From Trichodesmium sp050015995 (lineage in GTDB: Bacteria > Cyanobacteriota > Cyanobacteriia > Cyanobacteriales > Microcoleaceae): 64,000 bases of DNA. Both the position numbers and the translations under genes were made by a program. Of this stretch, positions 35,901-45,885 are shown in pieces. Position 1 is the first letter of the stretch, and each line of letters begins with the position of its first letter. The DNA lies in NCBI RefSeq assembly GCF_050015995.1, contig NZ_JBNHEP010000026.1, positions 1-64,000 on the forward strand, in the 5' to 3' direction. The notes under the pieces were generated by a model. The model ran no database searches. It saw only the letters and a list, made by a program, of their open reading frames with translations, and had not been told where the DNA came from.

Positions 35901-36372
35901 AATAAAACTATTGATTTATTACTTTAAAAAAAGGGTTAAAAAGTGAAAGATTGCCCACAATTTTTGTTCTTTTAGATATTCAGAATTGGCAGAGCATAGC
36001 GATAGCTAAATCCTCTGTAATTTAACCATTTTTAAACTTATGAAAAAATTGCATATCATCCTGCAATGATGCAAAACCGGACTTGAATTTTCTCAACGTC
36101 TTACCGAAAAATTACGAATACTGTCGCTCAAATTAAAAAAATACAACTTGCCATTCGGGCGAATATGAGAGGGACTGACCAAAATTCGATAGTGACTTGT
36201 AGCGCTGGTTAGCAAAGGCAAAGGTTCGCCCTCTAGCAAAAGTTTTAATTAAATAAATTCAAGATATAAAATAAACAATTTAATCTCCCTATTCCCTATT
36301 CCCTATTCCCTGACTTCTACAAGAAGTCTAATCATTTGATGATATAATACTTAATTCATTAGGAGGTATTAA
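35901..36372. other. AT-rich spacer, no gene seen
   Basis: Downstream of the IS1 remnant. Tandem CCCTATT units occur at about 36289-36312. Nothing else recognisable. Confidence 0.55.
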
Positions 36373-36461
36373 TAGAGCTCTCCAAAAATCAAAAATAAAA
36401 TCAATTATTACCCATAAATGATCGGTTACTTCTCCCTATTCCCTATTCCCTATTACCTGTA
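36373..36461 (-). mobile_element. partial MITE-B in reverse orientation
   Basis: TA-GAGCTCTCCAAAAATCAAA followed by AATAAAATCAATTATTACCC is the right end and core of MITE-B read backwards, ending in CCCTATT heptamers. The other inverted end is lost; the next gene's ATG is five bases further on, so its promoter or leader lies in or beside the element. Confidence 0.65.
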
Positions 36462-36465
36462 AAAA

Positions 36466-39400
36466 ATGACAATATTTCAAACCAACCCATCCAACTTTCC
36501 CCAATTACTCCAAATGGTAAAAGATGGAGATGAATTAAATCTACAACCGGGAGATTATAAAGCACCTTTTACTATTGATAAATCAATTACTATTCGTGGT
36601 AGTGGCATCGATACTGTAATTTTTGCTGCAACTGAACCCCCTCTAATAATTACAGTTCCCGCAGTGCGACTGGAAAATTTAACAGTAGAGCGAACAGTTG
36701 GTGGTGACAAAGGGGAAGTTGCTATATTTGCCGAAGCTAATACTAACCCCATTTTGAGTCAGGTGAAATTAAATGGTATTGCAGAAAATGTGGAGTGGGA
36801 AGGAGCAAGTTGGGATATTCCCACAATTCTCGACTTTGGGGAAGTAGAAATAAATCGACAGCTGGAACGTGGATGGGAATTACAACTGGGTTTGGTTTGT
36901 CAGGTTTTGTGTAATTTGAATTGGTTGCAGGTGCGCTCCAGTTATCTCTCACCAGGGCGACAAAATTTGGAGGTTGTGCTCAATAGTGCTGATATTCCTA
37001 CTGGTACAAATTTATCTGGTTTAATTTCTCTGTTGGCAGCAGATGGTAGACGGGAGTTAGAAGTTACTGCCAAAATTATTTCCCCACTTCCGGTAACTCC
37101 GGTGTTGGAAACGAAAACAAAAGTTTTGCCTGCTAAAGTTTTGAATTCTCAAGATTGGGGTTATCGGTTTATCGGTAGTGCAGTAGATAAATTTATTCGC
37201 GCTCAGTTGGGTGAGGCTGCTATGAAGAAATATCCAGAATTTCACCAACGTCGAAAAAAAGCTGAAGCATTGATGTCTGAAATATTGGATGAAGATTCTC
37301 ATTTATATTATGTGCGTCGTCAAGCACCAGGAAAAGAAGAGGGGGACGAAATTTGGGAACTAACTATGGCGACTGACAGGGAGGATGGGGAGTGGGAAAA
37401 AACTTTGAAACTTAGGGGAGCAGTGAATGTTGATGGGGAGAGGGTTTTAAAAATATTATCGGTGCAGTTAATTTCTCAAAAAGCAGAAAAAGATGAGTTT
37501 AGTCTGGCTTTGCAAATTCGTTTATTGCCACAACATCAGTTCCGACGGGGGATACCGTTGGGAGCAGTGCGCTCTATGGGTAAAATGCCTTTTTTTGGCG
37601 ATCGCCTACCTACACAAGACCAACTTCCTATTTGGACGACTTTTGTGGAAATAGAGCAACGTCTGGCAGAAAAACGTCAATTTTGTGTAGAGTTTCTTAG
37701 TCACAACTATGGTAGTGCAAGGAGAAAGGTAACTTTTGAAATTGATATTTCTTTAGCGACTATTGATGGAACACCGGAAACCGCTATAGATGATATTGAG
37801 TTTCGACGGCGACTTTTCGAGGCAAAAAATCAAGATATTCAGCTTTTTAATACTTCTCCAGCAGGTAGGGATGGTAGAGATGGGCAAAAGTTGGGAGCGA
37901 TCGCTGCTATTGACTGGGAAAAGAGTCAAGTGCGGATAATGTTGGATAGTGAAATTGTGGAAAGTATTGCTCGTGGGAGTTATAAAATACCGTCTAAAGG
38001 GTTTCTATTTTTTGTTGCTTTTGGGGATATTGCTCAAGTGCAACGGAAACGCAGAGCGCTAGAAGATTTACAAAATGGGCGCTGTCAAAATCCATATTTG
38101 GGGGAATTTTTCTTTGATGCTACCTCTGCGCGAGTTCCGAAAAAGGCAGTTAAACTCCAACCCCAGGATTTATTATTGCCTGCTGGGAATGCTAATCAAA
38201 TTGCTGCTGTGGAGAAGGTTTTGGCAGTTCCAGATTTGGCTTTAATTCAAGGTCCACCTGGCACAGGGAAAACTACTGTTATTGCTGAAATTTGTTATCA
38301 GGTTGCTTTGCGCGGGGGGCGGACTTTGATTGCTTCTCAGGCAAATTTAGCGGTTGATAATGCTTTGAGTAGGTTGGTACATAACCCAGTTATTCGTGCT
38401 GTGCGCAAGGGAAAAGCAGAGAAAGTGCAGGAAGAAGGAGAAGCATTTTTGGAGGAGCGAGTAATTGATACTTGGTTAAAAAATACTGCTAATGACTGTG
38501 AAAATAGTTTGCACGAGCGACTGCAACGGGTAGAAATTTTATGGGATTTATCGATCGAGTCTGAGAAGTTTAATGCTTATCTGGAGTTGGAGGAAATATG
38601 GGCAAGTCAGCAGAAAGAATTGAGCGATCGCCGAACTATTTTGGAGGCAAGTCGGGAAGTTTTAGAAGGTGAGGTTTTGCAATTAGAAACTGATAGAAAG
38701 GAATTAGATTTTCTGGTATTGGGATTAGATTCTTTGTTAAATTCTGCATCTAATGTTAATTGGGAAGATGAGGAAGTTAAAGATTTTTTACCCCGTTTAC
38801 AACCTTATTGTCAGGAGGAAAAGTCGGTCAAAGATTTGGTAGAGAATGTGGGTTTAGGTCGGAATATTGCCAGAGATATTGGTTGGGAAATTCCGGAATT
38901 AGGAGCTTTTGGTTTAGCAGCTTGGTTCCAGGAAAATTTAGCTGTTTCGTTGCCAGAATTTCAGACTGGTTTAGCTTTGGCAAAAAAGGCAGTTATGGCA
39001 ATGTCGGAAAGTGAGAAATTATTACAGATTTATCAACAGAGTCATAGTCAGTTTGAGCAGCTTAAAAAAGATATTCAGGAACAAGAGATAATTTCGGAAA
39101 ATCTACAAAAAAAGCTAGAAGAATTAGAAAAGGAAAAAAGTCAGATAGATTTAGTTGTTGGCGAAGTAGGTGTTTGGATAAAAAAAGTTGGTAAAGAGCG
39201 GATATTTGAGGAATTGAAAAAATGTTGGGATAGCGGTGAAGCTTTCCAATTAGATTTAATTGGATTACCAGAAAGTTTGATGAAACTTGCTAGTAGAGAA
39301 AAATTACAACTTTTGCCAGACTATGCTCAACCTATTAATAATTTGCCAGATTGGGAAAGGTTAGAAAAAGCATTAAACGCAGAGTCAAGTCGTAATTTTA

Positions 39401-41430
39401 AGAATATTCAAGGTAGAGAATATCGTTTTGATGAATTTTTGCAAATTACTCTAAGTCAACCCCCCATAGTTTTGTCAGAAAGAGATTATCAAAACTGGCA
39501 AGAATTTGCTAAAGCATTTGCAATGTATCCGCAACTTAGCCAACAACAACGACAAAATTTAGTCGCAAAATCCCAACAATTTTTCCAGGAAAATCAGCAG
39601 AAATATAGTTTGGCGTGGGAACCAGATAATATGTCGAATACTTTGACAGAACTCATAGATAAAATCTTCAATAAAATTCTCCATAATTCCCGTGAATTTT
39701 TACTGCCGATGAAACAAGAAAATCTCAAAAAAATCCTGAAAAATCAGGAACAGTTAGAGGAAAATAGTCAATTACTCGAAAGCTACAAACAAGAACTAGA
39801 GATAGTCGAGAAAAAAGGCAAAGATTCCCATCAAAAGCTTGAACAAAAATATCAAGAGTTTCTCCAGACATTGCCAGAGATAAATCGTCAAGTAGAGGTT
39901 AATCCAGAAATTGGTAATTTAGCCAAACAGTATCTGGAATGGCAACCATTAGAAGTATTAAACGATCAATCCAATTTTCTAGAAAAAGTCAATTCCTGGG
40001 AAAATAACCTCAAACAACTTGAGAAAATCCCTACCCGACTAGAACCTTTTACCGTTCTTGCAGAAATTCAAAATATTTTCCAAGACAAACTAAATACCAT
40101 CCAAGAAAAAGCAGATAGATTCCAGGAACAACTCCAATCTTGCCAAACAGAAATTAATCAAATTAAAACAGCATTAGAAAAAACAGTACCAACCAACTTA
40201 ATTGAAGAGAGAAACTGGTGGAAATCTGCATGGCAAAAAATACCAGAAAATCTCAAACCCACCGTTCCTGAAACAGAATTATTTGCCATAGAACTTTTAC
40301 AGAGAATCAAAATTCAACAGCAAAACTGGCAACAAGAATTAGAAACAGAAGAAACCAACCTCAACCGTAACCAAAAATTTATCCAAGACTGGATAGAAAA
40401 ACTCAAAAAACCTTCAGAAAAAGATAGTAACGATCTGAGAAAAATTTACCTTGATAATGCCAATGTTATTGGAATTACCTGCGTCCAAGCTGCCAGTCGA
40501 AGCTTTGCCGAAGAATTTAATAGTTTCGACGTAGTAATAATTGATGAAGTTAGTAAATGTACTCCCCCGGAAATATTAATTCCAGCATTAAAAGGCAAAA
40601 AATTAGTATTAGTAGGAGACCATCGCCAATTACCACCAATGCTCAACGATAATACTGTTGAAGAAATAGCTGAAGAGATGAAAATTACAAAAGAAGAACT
40701 GAATTTTTTAGAAGAGTCACTATTTAAAACTCACTTCGAGGCAGCAACAGAAAAAATCAAACAGATGTTAACCATTCAATATCGAATGCACCCGAATATT
40801 ATGGGAGCAATTAATCAATTTTATCAGCATCGTTTACAATGCGGTCTTCTCGAACCAGACCAACAACGCGCCCATAATTTAGGAGGTAAAATTATTCAAG
40901 AAAATCGACATATTATGTGGGTAAAAATGCCACAGTTAGAAAATTTTATCGAACAAAAAGAAGGAACATCACCTTTTAATGAAAAAGAAGTTGATGTAAT
41001 TGAAAAATTATGTACTGAAATGGAGAAATCCTGGTCTGTGAAAATTGCCGAGGGGTTGCCAAGGAAAGAATTAGGAATTATCACATTTTATAATGCCCAG
41101 TTGCGACTAATAGAGTCAAGAATTAATCCCGAAAATTTTCCATCCCTACATATTAGAACTGGAACAGTTGATAGATTTCAAGGAATGGAAAGACAAGTAA
41201 TTATTGTTAGTATGGTGAGAAATAATCAGGAGGGAAAAGTAGGATTTGCCAAGAAACCAGAACGGGTAAATGTTGCCTTTTCTCGCGCTCAGGAATTGTT
41301 AGTTATTATTGGATGTCATGGGTTATTTACACAACATTATGGAATGGTAGGAAATATGTATTCAGAAGTTTCTGATGTTGTGCGTCATCAAGGAGGGTTG
41401 GTGGAAGTTTCTGAAGTTTTAATAACCTAA
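36466..41430 (+). CDS. giant SF1 (Upf1-like) helicase with beta-helix/Ig-like N-terminus
   Basis: A 1654-residue protein. Residues 1-95 look like rungs of a right-handed beta-helix (FTIDKSITIRGSG, VRLENLTVE). Residues about 120-205 resemble an Ig-like module found in cyanobacterial signalling proteins (ILDFGEVEINRQLERGWELQ, SPGRQNLEVVLNSADIP). The SF1 helicase has Walker A GPPGTGKT at 596-603 and SQANLAVDNALSRL, then about 650 residues of coiled coil (660-1320), then DEVSK at 1360, VGDHRQLPPML, QYRMHPNIMGAINQF, VDRFQGMERQVIIVSM and NVAFSRAQ. Motifs of both RecA folds are complete, so it should be an active DNA or RNA translocase. Long insertions of this kind occur in helicases of conflict systems. 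The specific role is unknown. Confidence 0.85.
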   Translation: MTIFQTNPSNFPQLLQMVKDGDELNLQPGDYKAPFTIDKSITIRGSGIDTVIFAATEPPLIITVPAVRLENLTVERTVGGDKGEVAIFAEANTNPILSQVKLNGIAENVEWEGASWDIPTILDFGEVEINRQLERGWELQLGLVCQVLCNLNWLQVRSSYLSPGRQNLEVVLNSADIPTGTNLSGLISLLAADGRRELEVTAKIISPLPVTPVLETKTKVLPAKVLNSQDWGYRFIGSAVDKFIRAQLGEAAMKKYPEFHQRRKKAEALMSEILDEDSHLYYVRRQAPGKEEGDEIWELTMATDREDGEWEKTLKLRGAVNVDGERVLKILSVQLISQKAEKDEFSLALQIRLLPQHQFRRGIPLGAVRSMGKMPFFGDRLPTQDQLPIWTTFVEIEQRLAEKRQFCVEFLSHNYGSARRKVTFEIDISLATIDGTPETAIDDIEFRRRLFEAKNQDIQLFNTSPAGRDGRDGQKLGAIAAIDWEKSQVRIMLDSEIVESIARGSYKIPSKGFLFFVAFGDIAQVQRKRRALEDLQNGRCQNPYLGEFFFDATSARVPKKAVKLQPQDLLLPAGNANQIAAVEKVLAVPDLALIQGPPGTGKTTVIAEICYQVALRGGRTLIASQANLAVDNALSRLVHNPVIRAVRKGKAEKVQEEGEAFLEERVIDTWLKNTANDCENSLHERLQRVEILWDLSIESEKFNAYLELEEIWASQQKELSDRRTILEASREVLEGEVLQLETDRKELDFLVLGLDSLLNSASNVNWEDEEVKDFLPRLQPYCQEEKSVKDLVENVGLGRNIARDIGWEIPELGAFGLAAWFQENLAVSLPEFQTGLALAKKAVMAMSESEKLLQIYQQSHSQFEQLKKDIQEQEIISENLQKKLEELEKEKSQIDLVVGEVGVWIKKVGKERIFEELKKCWDSGEAFQLDLIGLPESLMKLASREKLQLLPDYAQPINNLPDWERLEKALNAESSRNFKNIQGREYRFDEFLQITLSQPPIVLSERDYQNWQEFAKAFAMYPQLSQQQRQNLVAKSQQFFQENQQKYSLAWEPDNMSNTLTELIDKIFNKILHNSREFLLPMKQENLKKILKNQEQLEENSQLLESYKQELEIVEKKGKDSHQKLEQKYQEFLQTLPEINRQVEVNPEIGNLAKQYLEWQPLEVLNDQSNFLEKVNSWENNLKQLEKIPTRLEPFTVLAEIQNIFQDKLNTIQEKADRFQEQLQSCQTEINQIKTALEKTVPTNLIEERNWWKSAWQKIPENLKPTVPETELFAIELLQRIKIQQQNWQQELETEETNLNRNQKFIQDWIEKLKKPSEKDSNDLRKIYLDNANVIGITCVQAASRSFAEEFNSFDVVIIDEVSKCTPPEILIPALKGKKLVLVGDHRQLPPMLNDNTVEEIAEEMKITKEELNFLEESLFKTHFEAATEKIKQMLTIQYRMHPNIMGAINQFYQHRLQCGLLEPDQQRAHNLGGKIIQENRHIMWVKMPQLENFIEQKEGTSPFNEKEVDVIEKLCTEMEKSWSVKIAEGLPRKELGIITFYNAQLRLIESRINPENFPSLHIRTGTVDRFQGMERQVIIVSMVRNNQEGKVGFAKKPERVNVAFSRAQELLVIIGCHGLFTQHYGMVGNMYSEVSDVVRHQGGLVEVSEVLIT

Positions 41431-41720
41431 CCCCCCAACCCCCTTCCCTCGTAGGGAAGGGGGAGTCAGAGAGTTGGTAGTGGACCGACACAGCTAATTT
41501 AGTGCAAAATTGTAGGGTGCATTAGACGGCTTAAATTCAGACTATGAAAGGGATTCAGCAATCCGTCGTAACGCACCATTTTAGATGTGTCAGTCCAGTA
41601 GGGTGCGTTAATGCAATGTAACGCACCACCTCTTTCATCATATTCGGTGTGTTACTAATACACCCTACTGGATTTTTATAATATTCGGTGCGTTACGCTT
41701 CGCTAACACACCCTACTCGA
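41429..41720. repeat. cluster of palindromic repeats after the helicase gene
   Basis: First, CTAACCCCCCAACCCCCTTC plus the palindrome CCCTTCCCTCGTAGGGAAGG; related copies are at 58160, 58900 and elsewhere. Second, from 41512, a GTAGGGTGC...AACGCACC palindrome like the one at 29660, followed by two more arms of the same kind up to 41720. The first may act as a terminator. No gene in the stretch. Confidence 0.75.
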
Positions 41721-41763
41721 CTGCTGTGTCTAGCTTGAATTCTCCTGTTTTCCGATCGACATT

Positions 41764-42321
41764 CTAGAATTTATAGGAATTAAAAACTTTAGTCTGACCA
41801 TCTTTTTGAAAGGCAAATACATCAAAAGATTGTTGGCGATCGCCCATTTCCATACCAGGAGTACCAATAGGCATTCCAGGAACGCTAATTCCAGCAATAT
41901 TTGGTTTCTGGGCGATTAAACGTTTAACATCTTTTGCCGGGATATGACCCTCTACAAGATAGCCAGCAATTTCACTTGTATGACAGGAAGCCATATCTGA
42001 GGGTAAATTATATTTCTGGCGAATAGTTTGAATTTCTGACTCAGGTTTGACAATATCAGTTACTTGAAAGCCATTTTGCTTAATATGTTCCACCCAACCC
42101 TTACAGCATCCGCAAGTGGGAGTACGGTAGACAGTGATATTAAGTGCTTGTGGTGCTAAGTCTGTTGTAGGTGAACCAGAATTCGCCACAGTCTGAGTTG
42201 TTGTACTAAAGGTTGGATTTTCTGGCAAACCAACAAAAGACCAATATGCTGTGCCTAAAACTCCGGCAACTGCGACACCAGCAATTAGAGACTGCATCCA
42301 ATTAGAGAAAACTTTTTTCAT
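41764..42321 (-). CDS. DUF411 family metal-binding protein
   Basis: A 185-residue exported protein. An N-terminal membrane segment or signal (LIAGVAVAGVLGTAYWSFVG) precedes the DUF411 domain, which starts ITVYRTPTCGCCKGW. The CGCC motif, the later CHTSEIAGYLVEGHIPAKDV and the Met-rich PGMPIGTPGMEMG are family features with probable copper ligands. DUF411 genes usually stand beside copper-resistance genes, as here: 66 bases separate it from the multicopper oxidase upstream on the same strand, so the two are likely cotranscribed. It probably handles copper in the periplasm; the mechanism is not established. Confidence 0.85.
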   Translation of the reverse strand: MKKVFSNWMQSLIAGVAVAGVLGTAYWSFVGLPENPTFSTTTQTVANSGSPTTDLAPQALNITVYRTPTCGCCKGWVEHIKQNGFQVTDIVKPESEIQTIRQKYNLPSDMASCHTSEIAGYLVEGHIPAKDVKRLIAQKPNIAGISVPGMPIGTPGMEMGDRQQSFDVFAFQKDGQTKVFNSYKF

Positions 42322-42387
42322 AACTTATTACCTCAAATAATCTATAAGTGCTTTTATTAATCATAAACCCTCCAGTCGAGTGGAAAG

Positions 42388-43836
42388 TCAAGGCTTAATT
42401 TCCAAATTTCCCATCATCCCCAAATCTTCATGGTCAAGAATATGACAATGGTAAACAGTCTTTCCAGCAAAATCTCGCAAGGGCATCCGAATTAAAACTG
42501 TTTCCCCTGGTCTGACTAACACTACATCTTTCCAGGCGCGATAGGGTTCTAGCTTACCATTCCGACTCAAAACTTGAAAAGCATTGCCATGAACATGAAA
42601 AGGATGATCCATCATGCCTGTATTAATTAATTCCCAGTCTTCAACCGTATTTAGCTGAACTTGAGTATCAATTCTTTCTGGTTGATATGGCTGACCATTA
42701 AACAAAAATGCCATTCCTTGACCAGGTATCATGCCGTGGTTCATCTGAAAACGACGTACTTTTTGAGGTTCTGGCAATGCTGTGACTGGGACGAGTTTTG
42801 TTGGCAGTAGCACAGCAGCAACCTGTGTGTCATAACTCACTGTTGCTAAAACTTGCGGTTGACTTTCAGGAAAGTTTCTCCCCATCATACCTCTACCCAT
42901 CATGCCCATACCCACTCGTTCATAAGGCAAATTCAACAAGCGATATTTTCCTGGTTCTCGGTTAGCTTGGATTAATACATCTGCACGTTCTCCAGGAGTC
43001 AGCAACAGTTCTGACATTTCTACAGGTTCAGCTAATGCACCTCCGTCAGTAGCAATTAGATAAAATGGGTGTTCTTCTAGAGACAACCTATAAAACCGGG
43101 AACTTGAAGCATTAAGAATTCGTAATCGTAATAAACCTTGAGCAGGAATGGTAAAGTTAGGGTTAAACTGACCGTTAGCAGTAATCAAATTTCCTTCCCT
43201 TCCAGTCATTATTGAAAGTTCCTGGGATGGGAGCATATTTCCTTGTTGGTCTAGAGCAAAATCTTGCAACACTAAAAATCGTTCTGAAGCAGCTTTCACT
43301 TCTGGAATTTCATCTAACTCTCCCCGAACAATAAATAATCCCGCCAAACCACCAAATAATTGTTCTGCAACTAAACCATGCAGATGCGGATGATACCAGA
43401 ACATCCCGGCAGGATGATTTTCAGGAATTTGGAATTGATATGTGAAGCGATCGCCTGGTGGAATATTGAGAAAGACGTTATCAGCATTTCCGGTGATGGG
43501 AATATGCAGTCCGTGATAATGAATGTTTGTGGGTTGGGGTAAATTATTAGTGAAATTAATCCGAATAGTATCTCCTGGTTTTGCTTCTAGTCTTGGTCCA
43601 GGAATTTGTCTGTTATAACTTAATAGATAAGCTTGTTTATTTCCCAGATTTATTTGATTAAAATTAGCTGTTAAATCTATTTCTAAAATTCCATCTTGGC
43701 TCTGATTAATTTGAGGATATGATGAAAAAAAATGTCGATTTTCTTGAGTTTTAACTATGCTACATTGAGCTATTAAAGTAGCGATGGCACTACTATAACT
43801 TAGGATTAAAAATTTTCTACGATTAATTTTTTTCAT
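42388..43836 (-). CDS. multicopper oxidase (CueO/laccase-like)
   Basis: A 482-residue three-cupredoxin oxidase. The N-terminus KKINRRKFLILSYSSAIATL resembles a twin-arginine signal. All four copper motifs are present: HYHGLH, WYHPHLHG, HPFHVHGNAF and HCHILDHEDLGMM, so type 1 and the trinuclear site are complete. A Met-rich stretch (GMGMMGRGMMGRNFPES) in the third quarter resembles the cuprous-ion-binding segment of CueO. It would oxidise Cu(I) or organic substrates in the periplasm with reduction of oxygen to water. Its first 96 codons and upstream region are duplicated at 52875-53224 with three differences in 350 bases. Confidence 0.92.
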   Translation of the reverse strand: MKKINRRKFLILSYSSAIATLIAQCSIVKTQENRHFFSSYPQINQSQDGILEIDLTANFNQINLGNKQAYLLSYNRQIPGPRLEAKPGDTIRINFTNNLPQPTNIHYHGLHIPITGNADNVFLNIPPGDRFTYQFQIPENHPAGMFWYHPHLHGLVAEQLFGGLAGLFIVRGELDEIPEVKAASERFLVLQDFALDQQGNMLPSQELSIMTGREGNLITANGQFNPNFTIPAQGLLRLRILNASSSRFYRLSLEEHPFYLIATDGGALAEPVEMSELLLTPGERADVLIQANREPGKYRLLNLPYERVGMGMMGRGMMGRNFPESQPQVLATVSYDTQVAAVLLPTKLVPVTALPEPQKVRRFQMNHGMIPGQGMAFLFNGQPYQPERIDTQVQLNTVEDWELINTGMMDHPFHVHGNAFQVLSRNGKLEPYRAWKDVVLVRPGETVLIRMPLRDFAGKTVYHCHILDHEDLGMMGNLEIKP

Positions 43837-44107
43837 AATTAATATTTGGGAAATTTTACATTTGATTCAAAATTTTATTTCGGCAAGTTATCATTATATA
43901 GCGCTACGCACTAGGAAATAGGGAACACTTAACTGGGAACAGTAAACTGTCAAAAGGTTTCAGTATTAAGAAATGTCCGCGCCCTTTGCTTCGACTGCTA
44001 TAGCACTAAGCAAATAAGTTAAGACATCCTTCTTTTCCCTGTTCGCTATTGCCCTACAAGCAAAATTTATTGTCCTAACCAAAAATCGAATCTGTATATC
44101 ATTACAT
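43837..44107. other. upstream region of the multicopper oxidase
   Basis: The first 61 bases are the left part of the 350-bp duplication shared with 53164-53224, so they may hold the promoter. The rest has GGGAACACTTAACTGGGAAC near 43920, a short repeat also found inside MITE-B at 14781 and, inverted, at 49693. Confidence 0.55.
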
Positions 44108-44211
44108 TAGACATCTCCAGAAAAGAGGGAACAGGGAACAGGGAACAGGAAGAAAGAATAGATAATTTCTGGATCAGAATTGATTTGATTTTTAATTTTC
44201 GGAGATGTCTA
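44108..44211 (+). mobile_element. MITE-B, complete copy
   Basis: 104 bp from TA-GACATCTCCAGAAAAGAG to TTTTCGGAGATGTC-TA. The outer nine bases GACATCTCC pair perfectly with GGAGATGTC. Inside are three GGGAACA heptamers. It lies between the sensor kinase gene and the multicopper oxidase gene and so separates what may have been one operon. Confidence 0.88.
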
Positions 44212-44223
44212 TTTGACAATGGT

Positions 44224-45579
44224 TTAATAATAAATAAAAGTCTTATTGACTGTGGTAAAAAAAGGTAATTTCAAAGTAAATGTACTGCCTTGACCAGGTA
44301 CACTTTCAACAGTAATATTACCTTGATGAAGTTGAGCGATCGCTAATGCAATAGACAGACCTAATCCCGAACCTCCTGTCTGACGAGAGCGATCGCTATT
44401 CACACGATAAAATCGGTCAAAAATTCGTTTTTGTTCTCTTTCGGGAATGCCAATACCTGTATCTTTGACATGGATTAAAGCTGAATTAGGATTAACTTCT
44501 AAAATTATTTTCACTTCACCCTCTGGAAGTGTGTAGTTAATAGCATTAACAACTAAATTAGAAACCAAACGATACAATTGTTCAATATTTCCCATCACCT
44601 CCACAGATTGAGAAACCCTAATTTCAGACAGAAGTTTAACCTTAGCTGCAACTGCCAAAAATGCAAATTCTTCAGCAATATCGTTAACTAAATCATTCAA
44701 ACAAATACATTCCTGTTTTTGGGGCAATTTCTCCATCCCACTATCCATCCGACAGAGAATTAACAAATCTGCCACCATTTGAGATAAACGTTGATTTTGT
44801 CGCCCCATTATTTCCAAAGTTTCCCTAGCTTCCGTCTCACTCAGTTTTGGCAACATTAAAGTAGATTCAATAGTCGCTCGAATAGCAGCTAACGGCGTTC
44901 GTAACTCGTGGGCAGCATCCGCCGTAAATTGCTGAATTTGCCGATATGAATGGTAAATGGGGCGCATTGCTTTGCCAGATAACCACCAACTAGCACCAGC
45001 GATCGACAAAATTCCCATTGGCAAACCCAAGAGTAAAATATAAGTAACTATTTTGATATATTCATCAAAATCTTGCAAACTCCTTCCCACCAGAAGATAT
45101 CCCCACTCCAAGTCATCCTGAGTATGCACCATCAAAGAGATTTGTCGATAACGTTTGCCATTGGCAGTAAGGCTTTGTAGCTGTGGTGTGTTTTGAGTGA
45201 GTTGCAGTCCTTTTGGTCGTAACCCTGCTACTGCAATTAAATTGTGGGAGCGATTAAGTAAGCGCAAATAATAATTTGCTGTTTCGGGAACTCCTGTCTG
45301 GGGTTCAGTAAAATTGCAGGAGGTTTCCACTAAACAAAAATCAGGTAAGATGCGAGTTGCTGCGAGTGTTATCTGTGCAGGTTTTTCGAGAACAGTTTTT
45401 AAACTATCGTGTATTGTTTTTGCCACTGACTTAAGTTCTCGGTCAATGGTAATTCGGTGAGCGTGGAGAATAGCTTCATAAAATCCTAAACTGCATAAAC
45501 TCAGGATAACTCCCATTACCATGACATACCAACCAGCTAGGGAAAGGCGGGTTTGTTGAAATAGCTTGTTTTGGTGCAT
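44224..45579 (-). CDS. sensor histidine kinase (probable copper sensor)
   Basis: From the ATG at 45579 the protein has 451 residues; an upstream TTG at 45618 would add 13. Two membrane segments (about 10-32 and 178-200) bracket a periplasmic domain of about 145 residues with paired Cys (CLVETSCNF) and few His. The cytoplasmic part has the H-box FTADAAHELRTPLAAIRATI, N-box NLVVNAINYT, DTGIGIPEREQKRIFDRFYR and SGLGLSIALAIAQ. All kinase motifs are complete. Its partner is probably the OmpR-type regulator at 51777, some 6 kb away; the genes between are the copper genes. Copper sensing is inferred from context, in analogy to CopS of Synechocystis. Confidence 0.88.
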   Translation of the reverse strand: MHQNKLFQQTRLSLAGWYVMVMGVILSLCSLGFYEAILHAHRITIDRELKSVAKTIHDSLKTVLEKPAQITLAATRILPDFCLVETSCNFTEPQTGVPETANYYLRLLNRSHNLIAVAGLRPKGLQLTQNTPQLQSLTANGKRYRQISLMVHTQDDLEWGYLLVGRSLQDFDEYIKIVTYILLLGLPMGILSIAGASWWLSGKAMRPIYHSYRQIQQFTADAAHELRTPLAAIRATIESTLMLPKLSETEARETLEIMGRQNQRLSQMVADLLILCRMDSGMEKLPQKQECICLNDLVNDIAEEFAFLAVAAKVKLLSEIRVSQSVEVMGNIEQLYRLVSNLVVNAINYTLPEGEVKIILEVNPNSALIHVKDTGIGIPEREQKRIFDRFYRVNSDRSRQTGGSGLGLSIALAIAQLHQGNITVESVPGQGSTFTLKLPFFTTVNKTFIYY

Positions 45580-45885
45580 TTTTGAGTGACATACCGCTAT
45601 GGGCAAGTTAAAAGTCAAAAGTAATTTCTTATTGAGTTAAAGGAATATCAACCTGATACTTTGATGCTAGATGCGTAAGTATTATTTATATTTTGTATCA
45701 CACAAAATCTAATATTAACTATTCCCTAAAATTCATAACATTTTCTCTTGCTCCAATATAAGAATTGCTATATCAGATTTATTAATACTATATTTTTTAC
45801 CACTATTCATCAAAATCACTCCTACTTTAGTTATCAACGAAGCTTTGTGTTATACTATTGCGTATATCAAAATAAATAAAAAATT

